DNA of 64,000 nucleotides. Origin: Capsicum annuum (Eukaryota > Streptophyta > Magnoliopsida > Solanales > Solanaceae). Positions 24,101-36,604 of the stretch are shown here, piece by piece. Made by a program: the position numbers and the translations under genes. Position 1 is the stretch's first letter, and the number at the start of each line of letters is the position of its first letter. The notes beneath the pieces were generated by a model that worked only from the letters and a program-made list of their open reading frames with translations, did not search any database and was not told the DNA's origin. The DNA lies in the NCBI RefSeq assembly GCF_002878395.1, contig NC_061118.1, positions 132,608,705 through 132,672,704 of the forward strand, given 5' to 3'.

Positions 24101-25815
24101 TTTTTCTTCTTGATCTTTACACCAAGAGATGACCGAACCATTTCCTGTACCAACACACCACCATTCTCGACATCCAAAAAGAAAAATTTAAGATTAGCTA
24201 ACCGATGACTATCCTTTACCAACTCCCGCCTTTCCTTATCTACATGAGCTAAACTTTTTATAGAAAATCTTATAAGAGCATCAGCAACAATATTAGAGTT
24301 ACTTGGATGGTTGTGAAAACTCATGTTATAGTCCTTGGGAAGGTCAAGCCATCTCCTCTGCCTGAGGTTAAGCTCTTTCTGAGTGAACACATACTGCAGA
24401 CTCATATGATCTGAGAAGAAGTCCACATGCACTCTATACTAATAGTGATGCCAAATTTCAACACAAACACCACAACTAACAATTCCATATCATGAGTAGG
24501 ATAATTCCTATCATGCACCATCAACTGCCAAGAAGCATAGGCAATCACCTTACCACACAGCATCAAAACACAACTAAGTCCTACCAGGGATACATCATAG
24601 TAAATGATATACCCCTCATTGCCTTCAGGAAAGTTCAAAACTGGAGTTGAAGTTAGCTTATTCTTCCACTTCTCGAAACTACCCTCATAAGCATCTGAGT
24701 AAGAGAACTCTACCTTCTTTTGAGTTAACTTAGTCAATATTTATAGTACCCAACCAAACCCAAGAAGTTAATGTCGATTGGAGTCATGGGTCTAGGCCAC
24801 TTCTAAACCACCACTACCTTTTGTGGATCTATCATGATCCCCTCACTAAAAATAATATGACCCAAAAAAGTGACAGTGTTTAACCAGAATTCAAATTTTG
24901 AGAATTTGACATACAACTGCTGCCCTTTTATGGTTTGCAACACCACACGGAGGTGATTGGCATGATCCACCTTACTCTTAGAGTACACCAAAATGTCATT
25001 AATGAACACAATAACAAACAAATCCAGAAACTGACAGAATACCTTTTTCATCAAATCCATGAATGTTCCTGGGGCTTTGGTCAAACTAAATGACATAACC
25101 AAAAACTCAAAGTGCCCATATCGAGTACAAAATGTCATCTTAGGGATAACCACCTCGCTAATCTTAAGATGATGATACGCAGACCGAAAATCTATCTTTG
25201 AAAATAATTTGGCACCTTGCAACTGATCAAACAAGTCATCTATTATATGAAAAGGATACTTGTTCTTAACTGTCACCTTATTCAACTACCGATAGTCAAT
25301 ACATATTTGAAGGAAACCATCCTTTTTATGCATAAATAACACTGGTGCACCCTATGGGGACATACTAGGATAGATAAAACCCTTATAAAAAAGATCCTTA
25401 AGTTGCTCCTTGAGTTTCTTCAACTCAGCCAGAGCCATTTTATAAGGAGGAATAGATATTGGACGAGTGACTAAACCCAAATTAATCCCAAACTCAATCT
25501 CTCTATCCAGAGGAACACTAGGAAGATAATCCGATAAGACCTCAGGAAACTCATTCACTACTAAAACCGAATGCAAAGGACCTTCCAACTTAAGAGCCTT
25601 TAACCTGGACCAAATGATAAAGACACCCTTTAGAGATTAACCTCCCAATTCTAAGATATGATATAAACTTCCCATTAGGAGCTAGGGAACCACCCTCCCA
25701 TTCAATAATCGATTCACCAGGGAACTTAAATACAACCTTATGGGTTCGACAATCTAAGGACACATAGCACAAGTATAACCAATCCATCCCCAAAATGACC
25801 TCAAAATCCACCATA
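24101..25815 (-). pseudogene. pol: B3 protease end, reverse transcriptase and RNase H, degraded
   Basis: 25814-25590 is the protease tail (VILGMDWLYLCYVSLDC). 25588-25352 is the RT N-terminus ([14 protein letters not shown]). 25285-24803 is the RT core ([31 protein letters not shown]). Here the catalytic FxDD has become FIND, so RT is dead even apart from the frame breaks. 24737-24402 is RNase H ([30 protein letters not shown]). 24432-24101 is the RNase H tail and connection. Confidence 0.88.
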
Positions 25816-27361
25816 ATTCGAATAAATCCACCAAAGTCTCCTTACTACAACAGATACCATACACCCCTTATAGACTCTTTTAGAAACCACAGAGTTACCT
25901 ACTAGGTAGAAATAGAAAAAGAATCCGAAATAACCTTGGGATCAAAACCAAAATACATAGCCAAAATAGGGTCACATAAGAGAAAGTGGACCTAGATTAA
26001 GTAAATAATACACATTATGAGAATAGAGTTGTAACATACCAGTCATGACATCAAGTGATACCTCAGACTCCTGCCGAAACACAAGAGCATATAACCTATT
26101 TTGGCCTATGTCGGTACCAAAAGTAGAAACAGATGCAGAAGTAGTACCCCTCGGTGCAGGAACAGATGAAGAGGCAACCAAAACCTCGTTCACTTCTGAA
26201 GCAACCTTACCTATAAGATAATTTCTAAGGATATGGCCTTGCTGGCCATATTTAAAGCACCTTTCCCTATTCTCATCATAGAAGCCCTAATGCAACCGAC
26301 CAAAGAACCTATAAGGAGGACATAATGAAGCCGACTGAGCCTCACTATCCTGATATTGGGCACCTTATGCCTTAAAGTTATCGCCACCCTACTGATACTT
26401 TTCACCTGATTACTTTGGGTAAGGAGAATTTGCTATGGAGAAAGAACTAAAAGTCTCCCACTTTTTCTTTGACCACTTACCACCATCCCGACCACTTTAT
26501 TGTTGACCACCACCCTACTCAGAGAATCTAAAATTCTTACCTTCTTTTTCACCTACCTCATCCTGCCTTTTCTTTTCCTACTCTACCTATTGCATATAAA
26601 CAATCAACTTAGAGATACCCATGTCCTTGATCAACATTGCCGTCTTGCTTTTAAGGATCAACTAATGAGATAATCTTAAAACGAACTTTCTTATCCTATC
26701 TCTCATATCTGACACTATTTTTGAAGCATATCTAGACAACTGGTGAAATTTTAAGGCATAATCCTTGACTAACATACTCCTTTATTTTAGATTAACAAAT
26801 TCCTTCGTAATTGATTTTCTCAACTCCTGAGGAAAGAAGTGATCTAAAAAAGTATTAGAGAAAGTTTTCGACGGAGATAACTCATCAACCTTACCCCTTT
26901 TCGAATCTCATTCCTCGTACCATTAGTATGTCACATTCTTTAGCTGATAGACAGGAAAATTCACCCCTTCCACATTTATAGTCTGCATAACCCTAAAGAT
27001 TTTTTCCATCTCATCCAAAAAATCATGAGGATCCTCCTCCACCTTAACACCAATAAAAGTTTAAGGACTCAACCTTATAAATAGGCTAACCTTTGTGGCC
27101 TCAGAAGATGCAATACCAGATACTCCATGCTCAGCTTCAGAATCTACCAACTAAGAAATCACATGGATCGACTGGCAAACTCAACATTTATCATGTCTAC
27201 TTGAGGATCCTGGGGAGGACTAGAAGGAACTGATGAAACTCTAAAAAATCAGGGATGGGACCCTTAGACTGAGTATAGATCCCATGAGTAGAGAGTGTCC
27301 CATTAACATTATCCCCAATTAGGACAAATGAGTTTTTATGTGCATTAGATCGTTGAGACAT
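25816..27361 (-). pseudogene. gag: B3 gag and protease start, degraded
   Basis: The minus-strand ATG at 27361 gives MSQRSNAHKNSFVLIGDN. Core text near 27090-26650 includes DPHDFLDEMEKIFRVMQ and YALKFHQLSRYAS. The protease start is at 26193-25972 (NRLYALVFRQESEVSLDVM), and its active-site region reads YYLLNLGPLS, with Asn where the catalytic Asp is expected. Multiple stops. Confidence 0.82.
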
Positions 27362-27575
27362 GATCTGAAAGGTGAACAAATAGGAATTATAGAAGATTCC
27401 AGGACTTAGATTCCAAGCTTAAAAATAGAACACAAAGAAGTGAAATATTTCTAAATGCCTTGCAACCTCTCTCTTATGAGTCTGGTGTGCTACACCCTCA
27501 AAAAAGGTTCTACTCGACACAACTTTGTAGACTCCCAATTGACCATGAACCTAAAGCTCTGATTCTAACTTTTCA
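27362..27575 (-). other. B3 leader and primer-binding site
   Basis: The minus strand near 27554-27570 reads GTTAGAATCAGAGCTT, a decayed initiator-Met primer site next to the LTR edge at 27576. Near 27480-27500 GGTGTAGCACACC is the B3 form of the shared leader palindrome. Confidence 0.65.
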
Positions 27576-29731
27576 TGACCCAAATCGGGGCCTTGTCGTA
27601 ACGGGTATCCCAAGTCAAATCAGGACCAGGGACCACCCCTATTACCCAACCCAAACTCCAAACTCATACCCTGAGTTGGATGAATTTCAAATATATAAAA
27701 AGATAGAATTTTGTACATATCCAAACTCTGGAATAAGTCCATAACCGTGACCAACCCAAGCAAGTTCTACCATCCAATACTCAACCAATAACCATACCAA
27801 AACCAAAATAATAACCAAGTATGAGTCCATAGTATAATAGGATGGAACAATCATAAACACGTCAAATGGTATTATCCATAATACTAATAGCAGTGCCAAG
27901 GCTGACACCACTACCAACAACTCCCATACCAACCCGTAGTAGTCCCACAAAGCCTTTAAACAAAGGTAAAACAATATCTGATAAGCCAATGTTTATGAAA
28001 TAATTAGAGTATGTAAAGACATTCATGATATGAAATGAAGCCTTTTAAAATATGAAAGCTCACCACTTTAATTCAACAATTGATCCCAAATCCGATCACT
28101 AAGTAGGAGGAGTAGAATAGTCGATTCCTGCATCACATGAGGATAAAGTGACCAAAGATGGGTTAGCGAGTGAATGCTAGCATACACTCAAGATAAGGAT
28201 AAAATAATCCCAACCTTTAGAACCAAGTAAACCAACTATATGCATACACAACCATACATACATATATGTAACCATGCTGGAAAAGGGAATCGGGTTTAAG
28301 ATGCCTCTAAAATCATTAACTTTAGTATGTATAGCTTAATCATCCTAGAACCATCCATGGAATGGGTCCAGTGTAACCCCTTGAATGGGCCTTGATGTGT
28401 GTAGCATACGAACCGGAGATACCATAGGAGTAGGGGATTCCTGAGTTCCTTTTTCTCTTTATGAGATATATGTACAAGTGTACTTAGGGGATTATTGTGT
28501 ACCCCATAAGTATAATATATGGTCGCAATGACCAATCCTCATGTCGGCAAATATGAGTTTCTAGTGTCCATCCATTGGACTCACACCTTTATAGTTAGCT
28601 ATCATACCCCGCCATTATTGCCCAATTAAAACCATTACCATACAACCAAACCAACATTCTGTTTATTATTAACCAAGGCTTTAAGTAGTGGTATCATCGT
28701 ACCGAAAATAGCTTGCAAGCAATGTCCATAGCCTTTCTCTTTAAGAAGAAGAGATTCCCATGTACCCATAGATTACATTATTAAGTTGACTTGGAGGAAT
28801 CCCATGCACCCCGCAAGATGTATTTTTATTAAGTTTTCTTGGGGAAGTCTTTCAACTAGACCAACTATAACTACCAAGACCTTATCATTTAACCATTCCA
28901 AATAATTTAAAACATTTAAGGTTCCATTACCAAGCTATACCATGCATAGTTCAATGAAAGTCCAACAATTTAACCAAAAAAATTCTCATAGGCATTTTAT
29001 CAAACAAGTTGGGGCATAGTGTTTTCAAAGCTAAAACCAAGTACCAATTAACCATTCCCATATAACCAAATATTCAAACCACCATAATAATATAAAAACC
29101 ATAAGTAAAAGACATGGGAAAACCATACCCAACCATTGTAACCAAAACCCCTAATATGTATTTGAAAACCCAAAACCATACGACATTTATGCCATGAAAA
29201 CAATTCATAAAACGTGCCTTTAGTTACAACTATCAATGAGGTAGGAGTAACATGCCTTAGATTATGAAGATGACAAAGACAAATTAAACCTGTAAGTCCC
29301 AAATTAACTGCCTTAAAAGGAAACCCTAGCCTTTCTTAACCCAAGAGGCTTGAGAGAATTTGAGAATGTTTGATTGATTTCAAATAGGTAAATGAAGACT
29401 CAAAAGGGTTTTTTATGTCGTGGGGTCATAATAGGTTAAGAGGGGAAATGTCCAGATTACCCCCAACTTAAACTGCTTAAAATTCTCAAAGGATTGTATG
29501 ACCACCCCACCTCAATCATACCCTAGAGTACGAGTGGTACCCTTATCTCGTACCCCAGGACTCTCCTTAGACCCCAACACTATCCAATATACAACCACCA
29601 AAGTAAAATTTTACCCAACCATATGATTAGTACCATGAATTCATACCCTAGGAAAAATAGAATCACCTAGACTAAACTTAGGGCAACCTATGATTGACAT
29701 CTTACCATTAGTACCCTAACATATGACCTGT
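27576..29731 (-). repeat. B3 5' LTR, part 1
   Basis: Aligns with the B3 3' LTR from TGACCCAAATCGGGG. It is interrupted at 29731 by array C. The last five bases, CCTGT, are the target duplication partner of CTTGT at 38064; the uninterrupted LTR has CTTGT at the same place. Confidence 0.9.
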
Positions 29732-31147
29732 TGATAACACTCAACTTACACATCAATTTAGTGCAAGACGGTCGTCGTCAATAAATTTACCCAACTTTTG
29801 AGTCGGGGTTGAATCCACAGGGAATAATGTGAGTGACGATTAAACTAGTTTGAAACTAAAGCTACAAGTTAAATTCAAACAAATGATACGAAAATATAAA
29901 ATGGGGTTTTTTGATGATCAGTAAATAATTGTTGGTCACTTTAGTTTCAGTGTTTGTAATCAAGAGTTTATGGAAAATTAGAATTATATTCACTATGGGT
30001 TTTGGTACTTGATAGATGCTAATTGTGATTCAAGATACTCATAATAGGTAGGAACAACAGATTGTCTTTATCAAATTTATGCCTAAATGTCTCTCGACTT
30101 ACTTAAGCATTTAATTACCTAATCCTCTCAGAGTTAGGGAATTTATATTCATTGACCAGGCTTCACCTCAGGTTAATTAACCTTGTTGCAACGTCAATTA
30201 TTAAACGGAAGGTTGGTAGCTTCCAAGTCCCTATCAATAATTAACTTCCTACTATAGTTGATTTCTTATCTCAATCAAATCAAAGCAGGTGCTATCTATC
30301 GTTTGCAACCAATAGACAATAATTAAAACCTCAAGGATTTCTATTACCTTTAGAATCTTGAACAATTAGCAACACACCACGATCTAACCCATAGATCCCA
30401 TAATCTGGGTTAAAGGGATTTACCCACTCATAATGTTATAATCTAAATAACTAGATGTATTCATAATTTGAAAGATGAACTTATCATAAGATGAATAGTA
30501 ACTAGTGATTCTCAGATTAGATCACAATAGAAATCCTAAAATATTGATGAAAATCTCTTCAAAGTTAATTGTTTTTCAAGCCAAGAAACTAAAGAGAAAA
30601 GTAACATATACGTGTGTCGCAAAATAGGTTCCCCCTTTAGAAAACCCCAAACTATGCTTTAAATAGTTTAACCTAATTATGGAAATAAAATCACCCAGTT
30701 CAGCAATTTCTTGGATTAGATGATGACATTCGTGACACCTTATAAGGAGTTTGACGACTTATCAAAAATTTTGTAATCTCCTTCTTTAGTTTTAGGACTT
30801 TTTGCTTAAGGTTGATGATGAAACCTGACGACTTATCAACTCTTTGATGACTTATCAGGAAATATCATCACAAATTTCAGATGAGGTCTATTCTCTGTCT
30901 GAGGCTGACGGTATCTCTGATAACTTATTACATGGCGGACGAGTTATCAAGAATTTCGTCAGACACACTTTCCTTCTATTTTCTTCAGATTTCAACTCTT
31001 TTGTTTCCATCTTTTTTGGTTCTCTTACATCTTAGCTTCTACTGCAAAATCAAAGATAAAATAATCAAAAATGATAAAATTTGCTTAAAACATTGCAATT
31101 ATTCTCAGTTAAAAGCCTCAAATGTGTTAGCATCTGTTCACACATCA
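29732..31147 (-). repeat. Array C LTR a (subtype X)
   Basis: 1416 bp. Most like LTR c, sharing for example CAGTGTTTGTAATCAAGAGT near the plus-strand start. TGATGACTTATC- and GACGACTTATC-type words cluster at 30720-30965. Confidence 0.88.
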
Positions 31148-31176
31148 ACTTCTTCTTCCGGAAACGGTGCCATTTC
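31148..31176 (-). other. 29-nt internal region between LTRs a and b
   Basis: Minus strand: GAAATGGCACCGTTTCC followed by GGAAGAAGAAGT. TGGCACCGTTTCCGG is a near match to the tRNA-Asp primer site TGGCGCCGTTGCCGG, and the purine run touches the next LTR. Nothing else is present. Confidence 0.75.
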
Positions 31177-32616
31177 TGATAACGCTCAACTTACACGTCA
31201 ATTTAGTGCAAGGAGGTCATCGTCAATAAATTTACCCAAATTTAGAGTCGAGGTCGAATCCACAGGGAATAATATGAGTGGCGATTAAACTAGTTTAAAA
31301 CTAAAGCTACAAGTTAAATTCAAGCAAATGATACGAAAAGCTAAAATGGGGGTTTTCAACGATCAAACAAATGTTAAAGTTTAATTTGCTTCAGAGCTCA
31401 AATCTTAAACTACAATATTTCAAATCGATGATATAGAGAAACTAGAGTTGTGATCACTATGATTAGTAATCCTCCATTGAATAATAGTTGTAGTATTGGA
31501 TTCTCGTGACTTATGGAAAATACCAAATTATCAGTTTCGACAGTCCATCTAAGTGTTTCTCGACCTACCTAGATGTTGAACTCCTTAATTCTTTCGAACT
31601 TAGAAAAGAATTCTATTCATACTGATTTTATCTCGAGTTGATCAACCTTGTTACAGCATTAATCATTAGATGAGAACTTAACCTTCCCAAATCCTCGTTG
31701 ATAATTCACTTCTTACTAGGGTTGATTTCTTATCTCAAGCAAATCAACAGTAAGCAAGGCCTATTATTTGCAACCAATAGAAAATAATTAATACAAAAAA
31801 AATTATCAAGATGTTCCCACAATCACTCAAACCCTAATCAAATATTAAATCCATGGAGGAATAATCATAGATCCCACAACCCTAGTTATGGGTTTTAGTT
31901 CCACATGAGAAAGAAAGAGACAACAACAATTATATTCATCATTCAAAGTAATTAAACTTACAAAAGATGAAGTCTGAAGTTGATTCTCTTCCAAGTTCAA
32001 GACCAAAATCTCAAAACCCAATCAAAGAGTTGAATATTCAATTCTAAGTTAAGAGCCCCAAAAAGAAAAGTAAACTCCCTTGGAATAAGTTCCAAATGTC
32101 GAGTACCCTGAATAAACCCTAAAAGCTATTATTTATACCCATGACTTAAGAAAAATTTGAAATAAAATTTTTAGAATTTTCCTTTTAGGTGACGACATGT
32201 GTGATAACTTATCACAAATCTGATAAGTTATTAGGCATGTCGTCAGAACTTCTGCTCCAATATGACGACTTCTGTGATAACTTATCAGATTTGTGATAAG
32301 TTATCACACATGTCGTCAGACATGCTTCCAACTTCTTTTATTCTGCCTCAGTGTTATGACATGTGTGATGGCTTATCACAAATTTGATAAGTTATCACAC
32401 AAGTCGTCAGAATTGATACCCAGTGTGAATTCTTCAAAACTCAATTATTTTCACCAAAAATCATCCTCCTTGACACAACTTTCATATATTTCCATGCATC
32501 TTGAATTTGCTACAAAATCACATGAAATATCATCAAAAACAATGACAGTTACTTAAGAACTTACAATTATTTCGAGTTAAAAGCCTTTAATATGCTAACA
32601 GAAAGCTAGCACATGA
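31177..32616 (-). repeat. Array C LTR b (subtype Y)
   Basis: 1440 bp, most like LTR d. U3 holds three consecutive imperfect palindromes (32191-32244, 32262-32316, 32357-32409) built from GTGATAACTTATCAC and GACGACATG. A TATA-like TATAAATAA lies near 32131-32141 on the minus strand. Confidence 0.88.
32131..32141 (-). promoter_or_regulatory. TATA-like box in LTR b
   Basis: The minus strand reads GGTATAAATAA about 475 bp from the LTR 5' edge and just downstream of the palindrome cluster, the expected place for the U3 core promoter. LTR d has GGAATAAATAA at the equivalent site, a weaker version. Confidence 0.45.
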
Positions 32617-32693
32617 ATACCCTCAACTTAAAATAATTGCTTGTCCACAAGAAACTACATAACACTATACTACGATGCTTAAGACACCATTTT
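32617..32693 (-). other. 77-nt internal region between LTRs b and c
   Basis: The left end (ATACCCTCAACTTAAAATAA) is identical to the start of the long internal region at 34122. The right end, on the minus strand, starts AAAATGGTGTC, the edge of a primer-binding site. It is therefore an internal region deleted down to its two ends. Confidence 0.75.
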
Positions 32694-34121
32694 TCATAAC
32701 GCTCAACTTACACATCAATTTAGTGCAAGGCGGTCATCATCAATATATTTATCCAACTTTGGTGTCGGGGTCAAATCCATAGGGAACAATGTGAGTGGCG
32801 ATTAAACTAGTTTGGAACTAAAGCTATAAGTTAAATTCAAACAAATGATACGAAAAGATAAAATGGGGTTTTTTTAATGATCCACAAATAATAGATAGTC
32901 AATTTAGTTACAGTGTTTGTAATCAAGAGTTTATGAAAAACCAGAATTATGTTTGCTATGGGTTTTGGTACTTGACAGATGCTAATTGTGATTCAAGATT
33001 CTCAAGATAGGTAGGAATAACAAATTGTCTTTATCGAAGTTATGCCTAAATGTATCTCGACCTACTTAAGTATTTAATTACCTAATCCTTTCGGACTTAG
33101 GAAATTTATATTCACTGACCAGACTTAACCTCAGGTTAATTAACCTTGTTACAGCGTCAATTATTAAATGGAAGGTTGGTAGCTTCCAAGTCCCTGTCAA
33201 TAATTAACTTCCTACTATAGTTGATTTCTTATCTCAAGCAAATCAAAGAAGGTGTTATTTATCATTTGCAACCAATAGATAATAATTAAAACCTCAGAAT
33301 TATCAAGGTTTCTATTATCTTTAGAATCTTGACCACTTAGTAACTTACCACGATCTAACCCATAGATCCCATAGTTCGGGTTAAAGAGATTTAGTCACTC
33401 ATAATGTAATAATCGAAACAACTAGATGTATTCATAATTTGAAAGATGAAATTACCACAAGATGAATAGTAACTAGTGATTCTCAGATTAGATTACAATA
33501 GAAATTCCCAAATATTGATGAAAATCTCTTCAAAGTTAATTGATTTTCAAGCCAAGAAACTAGAGAGAAAAGTAACAATATACGTGTGTCCCAAAATAAT
33601 TTCCCCCCCATAGAAAACCCTAAACTATGCTTTAAATAGTTCACCCTAATTATGGAAACAAAATCACTGAGTTCAACAATTTCTCAGATTAGATGACGAC
33701 ATTCGTGACACCTTATCAGGAGTCTGTCGACTTATCAAAAATGTCGTCAGCTCTTTCTTCAGTTTTAGCACTTCCTGCTTAAGGTTGATCATGAAATCTG
33801 ATGACTTATCAACTCTTTGATGACTTATTAAGAAATGTCTTCACAAATTTCAGTTGAGGTCCATTCTCTGTCTAAGGCTGATGGTATCTCTGATAACTTA
33901 TCACATGGCTGACGACTTATCAGGAATGTAATCAGAGATACTTCTCTTCTATTTGGGCCAGATTTCAACTCTTTTGTTTCCATCCTTTTTGGTTCTCTTG
34001 CATCTTGGCTTCTACTACAAAATTAAAGAGAAAAAAAATCAAAAATGACAAAAGTTGCTTAAGACCTTGCAATTATTCTTTGTTAAAAGCCTCAAATGTG
34101 TTAGCATTTGCTTACACTTCA
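32694..34121 (-). repeat. Array C LTR c (subtype X)
   Basis: 1428 bp. The plus-strand start is TCATAACGCTC rather than TGATAACGCTC (one substitution), and the end is CACTTCA. Closely similar to LTR a throughout. Confidence 0.88.
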
Positions 34122-35770
34122 ATACCCTCAACTTAAAATAATTGTTTGTCCTCAAGAAACTCAAACACAACCAAGAGGATACAAAGTACATTTGCCAGTC
34201 AATCATCCATATTATCTCAAAACATCTTCACCATCTCCAAGGTCAGTCACTTCAAGAGAAACTGTGTATATTATTGAAGAATAATAATGCAACATAAAAG
34301 AATCAAGATACGACATTAATTTATCTATAAAAACCATTCATAGACCAGCATTACACTATCCGAACAAGTTTACAACTAGCAACATATCTGGTGTGTCCTA
34401 ACAATAAAGAAATCCCCTTTTTCTCATATCAGCAATCATATATGTAACCATAGGGACAATCAAAGGACACTCACTCTCAGAATGAAGTTCCAATCAATGT
34501 ATGCCAAGTACCATAGGCTTGCCATTATTTTCATTGCCAAGATTTTCAGATAGGTCAGCTAGGATCACTATCGGTTTTCTCTTTGGCTTTTAATTTTGGC
34601 TAGGGGCTGGTTTGATACTCAATGATATTTAAAGTGACTAAGCCTTCTTGACACTACACTAGCTTCTGGGGTCTCACTTATTAAATTTTTTTATTCTTCT
34701 CTTTTCTTGATCACATATATTCAGGATGGGTGCGGTCTTTTCTATAATCTTTTTTTTTTCTTTCACAACATTTCTTTTATTGTTCTTTTCCACCACACCC
34801 AGCTTTTTATTCTTTTCTTTTATTCTACCTTTTTTCATACTAATTTTACATCAAGCACCCCTATGATAGCCACCCTTAACTTAGACCATTTGCGTAAGTT
34901 AAGATGCATAGTGTCCAAGGAGGACCAGGGTCAAAAGAGGTTCATTATGTTATAAATTGGACGGTGATAGGTTTCATAAAAATAAATAGGCTATGTAGGC
35001 TCAAAATAAGGATCAAGGGATATTGTGCATATAGGGAAGGTTATTTAGGCTAAAAATGGGCTAATATCAACAATGACCTATTATTCTTTCCTAACCGCTA
35101 TCTTACAACCAAGGCAAGATCAACTGGGAAAGTTCTGGATTTAACACACAATGAGAACAAGGTAGTATCTCATACACAGATGGCACAAAGGTATATCACA
35201 AGCTACTACCCATTCGCTTCATGCAATTGTTTAGCAGTGGTTATCATGTCACTAGTGCTAATGCCATAACAAGATGCACAGTGGTCACACATAAATGCAT
35301 ATCACATAGTTATAAAATAGACCATTGGAAAGGTATTCAAAAATCAACAAAAATATGTTAATTGCCTAAGGTACTTGTTTTTCCCCAGTTAATCACAACA
35401 CATCACAAAACAAACACAATACACCTAAACAAACCAGCTCTACTATGAACAAGACTCCGGGGAAAAGAGGCACGACAACAAAAACCCCAAGAGGACATCA
35501 ACACCCACAAGTAGCTCCACCCTTAACTTAAAATCATGCAATGTCCCTAAGGCATCAAACCAAAACAAGAGAGTTAGAAACATACCTGTGGCACCATGGG
35601 TGTAAAGATCTGATGTCAATCACATAATATGAATACAAACAACAAAATACCTTGGGTTGCCTTCTAAGCAGCGCCTGATTTAATGTCGCAGCATGACCCA
35701 ACTCAATTTTTTCCTCCTCTTTAAGGATATAAATTTCACCCCTAACTTAGAGTCTATCTTCTTTCCTCAA
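34122..35770 (-). other. Array C long internal region, 3' part
   Basis: No reading frame I can recognise. The region holds a T-rich tract near 34740-34850 and the polypurine-type end at 34122-34140. RT, RNase H and integrase motifs are absent in all frames inspected. Confidence 0.6.
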
Positions 35771-36199
35771 TCATAGAGGGGGCGATACTAAAATTAAGAA
35801 GTCCAGTAATGGATTAAGCGTGGTAAACCACTCGGCCGGATAGTGAGGTATGTTTTTATGTTGCTTATGAAGTGTAAAATAAAGAATATAGGGTTCTTGT
35901 TCCTCATCTTCACACTCTTCCACTATTTTAGATAATTCCACAAACAAGATACCATCTAAACATAATGTAGAAAAATGCTTCGAGTGAGGCCCAACTAATT
36001 CTACTTCAAAATTTACACTATCTACTACACGCTCACTTTTATTCACCTTCTCAATGTCAGTCTCAAGATCAAGATGGCAATCGAGTGGTTGCGATTCTTG
36101 AGTTTTCTCCTCAAATTGGCTAATGTCCTTCTCATTTTCTTCTTTGTTTAGTCGCTATAAATATGGTGGAAGCGGTAACTCCTTTAGCTCTGCCCACAT
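35771..36199 (-). pseudogene. Unrecognised acidic ORF in array C
   Basis: Read from the minus-strand ATG at 36199 to the stop at 35771, about 143 codons with one in-frame TAG near 36156. The second part is open (SVNFEVELVGPHSKHFSTLC, FVELSKIVEECEDEEQEPYI). It is rich in Glu and Asp in the first half and more hydrophobic at the end. It lies where gag should start, but I see no capsid or zinc-knuckle motif. It could be a remnant of a Tat/Athila-type 5' ORF or a captured host fragment. I do not assign a function. Confidence 0.4.
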
Positions 36200-36228
36200 C
36201 TATTCTTGATTCTCTAAAATTCATTTTA

Positions 36229-36465
36229 TTAATTTTTGGCTTGAATTGTGATAGCATACATATGTTCAGTATGATCACTTTGACCACAAGCCAAACACCA
36301 AGTTACAGTAAGTAGGACAGTATTCGCATCATATTGTGAAGGTCCAGTCCATGCACTTCCAGGTAAATTTGGACAGCAAGCCTCAAAATATGATCCCTCA
36401 CAATAATAACAAGAACCATCACAAGAATCATCATCACTCAAAAAACCATCTCTCCAGGCTGACAT
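36229..36465 (-). CDS. Cys-rich small ORF, 78 aa, array C
   Basis: The first ORF after the primer-binding site (about 140 bp downstream). An acidic N-terminus (FLSDDDSCDGSCYYCEGSYF) is followed by paired cysteines (CYYC, ACCPNLPG, CLACGQSDH). The CX2C pairs suggest a possible metal-binding fold; no known retroviral zinc knuckle spacing is present. It is uninterrupted here. The downstream acidic ORF starts 30 bp later. Function unknown. Confidence 0.4.
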   Translation of the reverse strand: MSAWRDGFLSDDDSCDGSCYYCEGSYFEACCPNLPGSAWTGPSQYDANTVLLTVTWCLACGQSDHTEHMYAITIQAKN

Positions 36466-36582
36466 CTCAAGAAAGGTGTGATAAAAATAAAAGAAAATAA
36501 AAAATAAACTAAAACAATATTTACAAGTTTGAATTCAACCAAGTAGGTTAAAATTTCAAACCAACTCAATACGCCAAATTGC

Positions 36583-36604
36583 TCCCCGACAACAGCACCA
36601 TTTT
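36583..36604 (-). other. Array C primer-binding site (tRNA-Asp type)
   Basis: Minus strand after the LTR d end: AAAATGGTGCTGTTGTCGGG, continuing GAGC. This resembles the TGGCGCCGTTGCCGGGGA site used by many Athila/Tat-related plant elements, with two or three substitutions. Confidence 0.65.
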
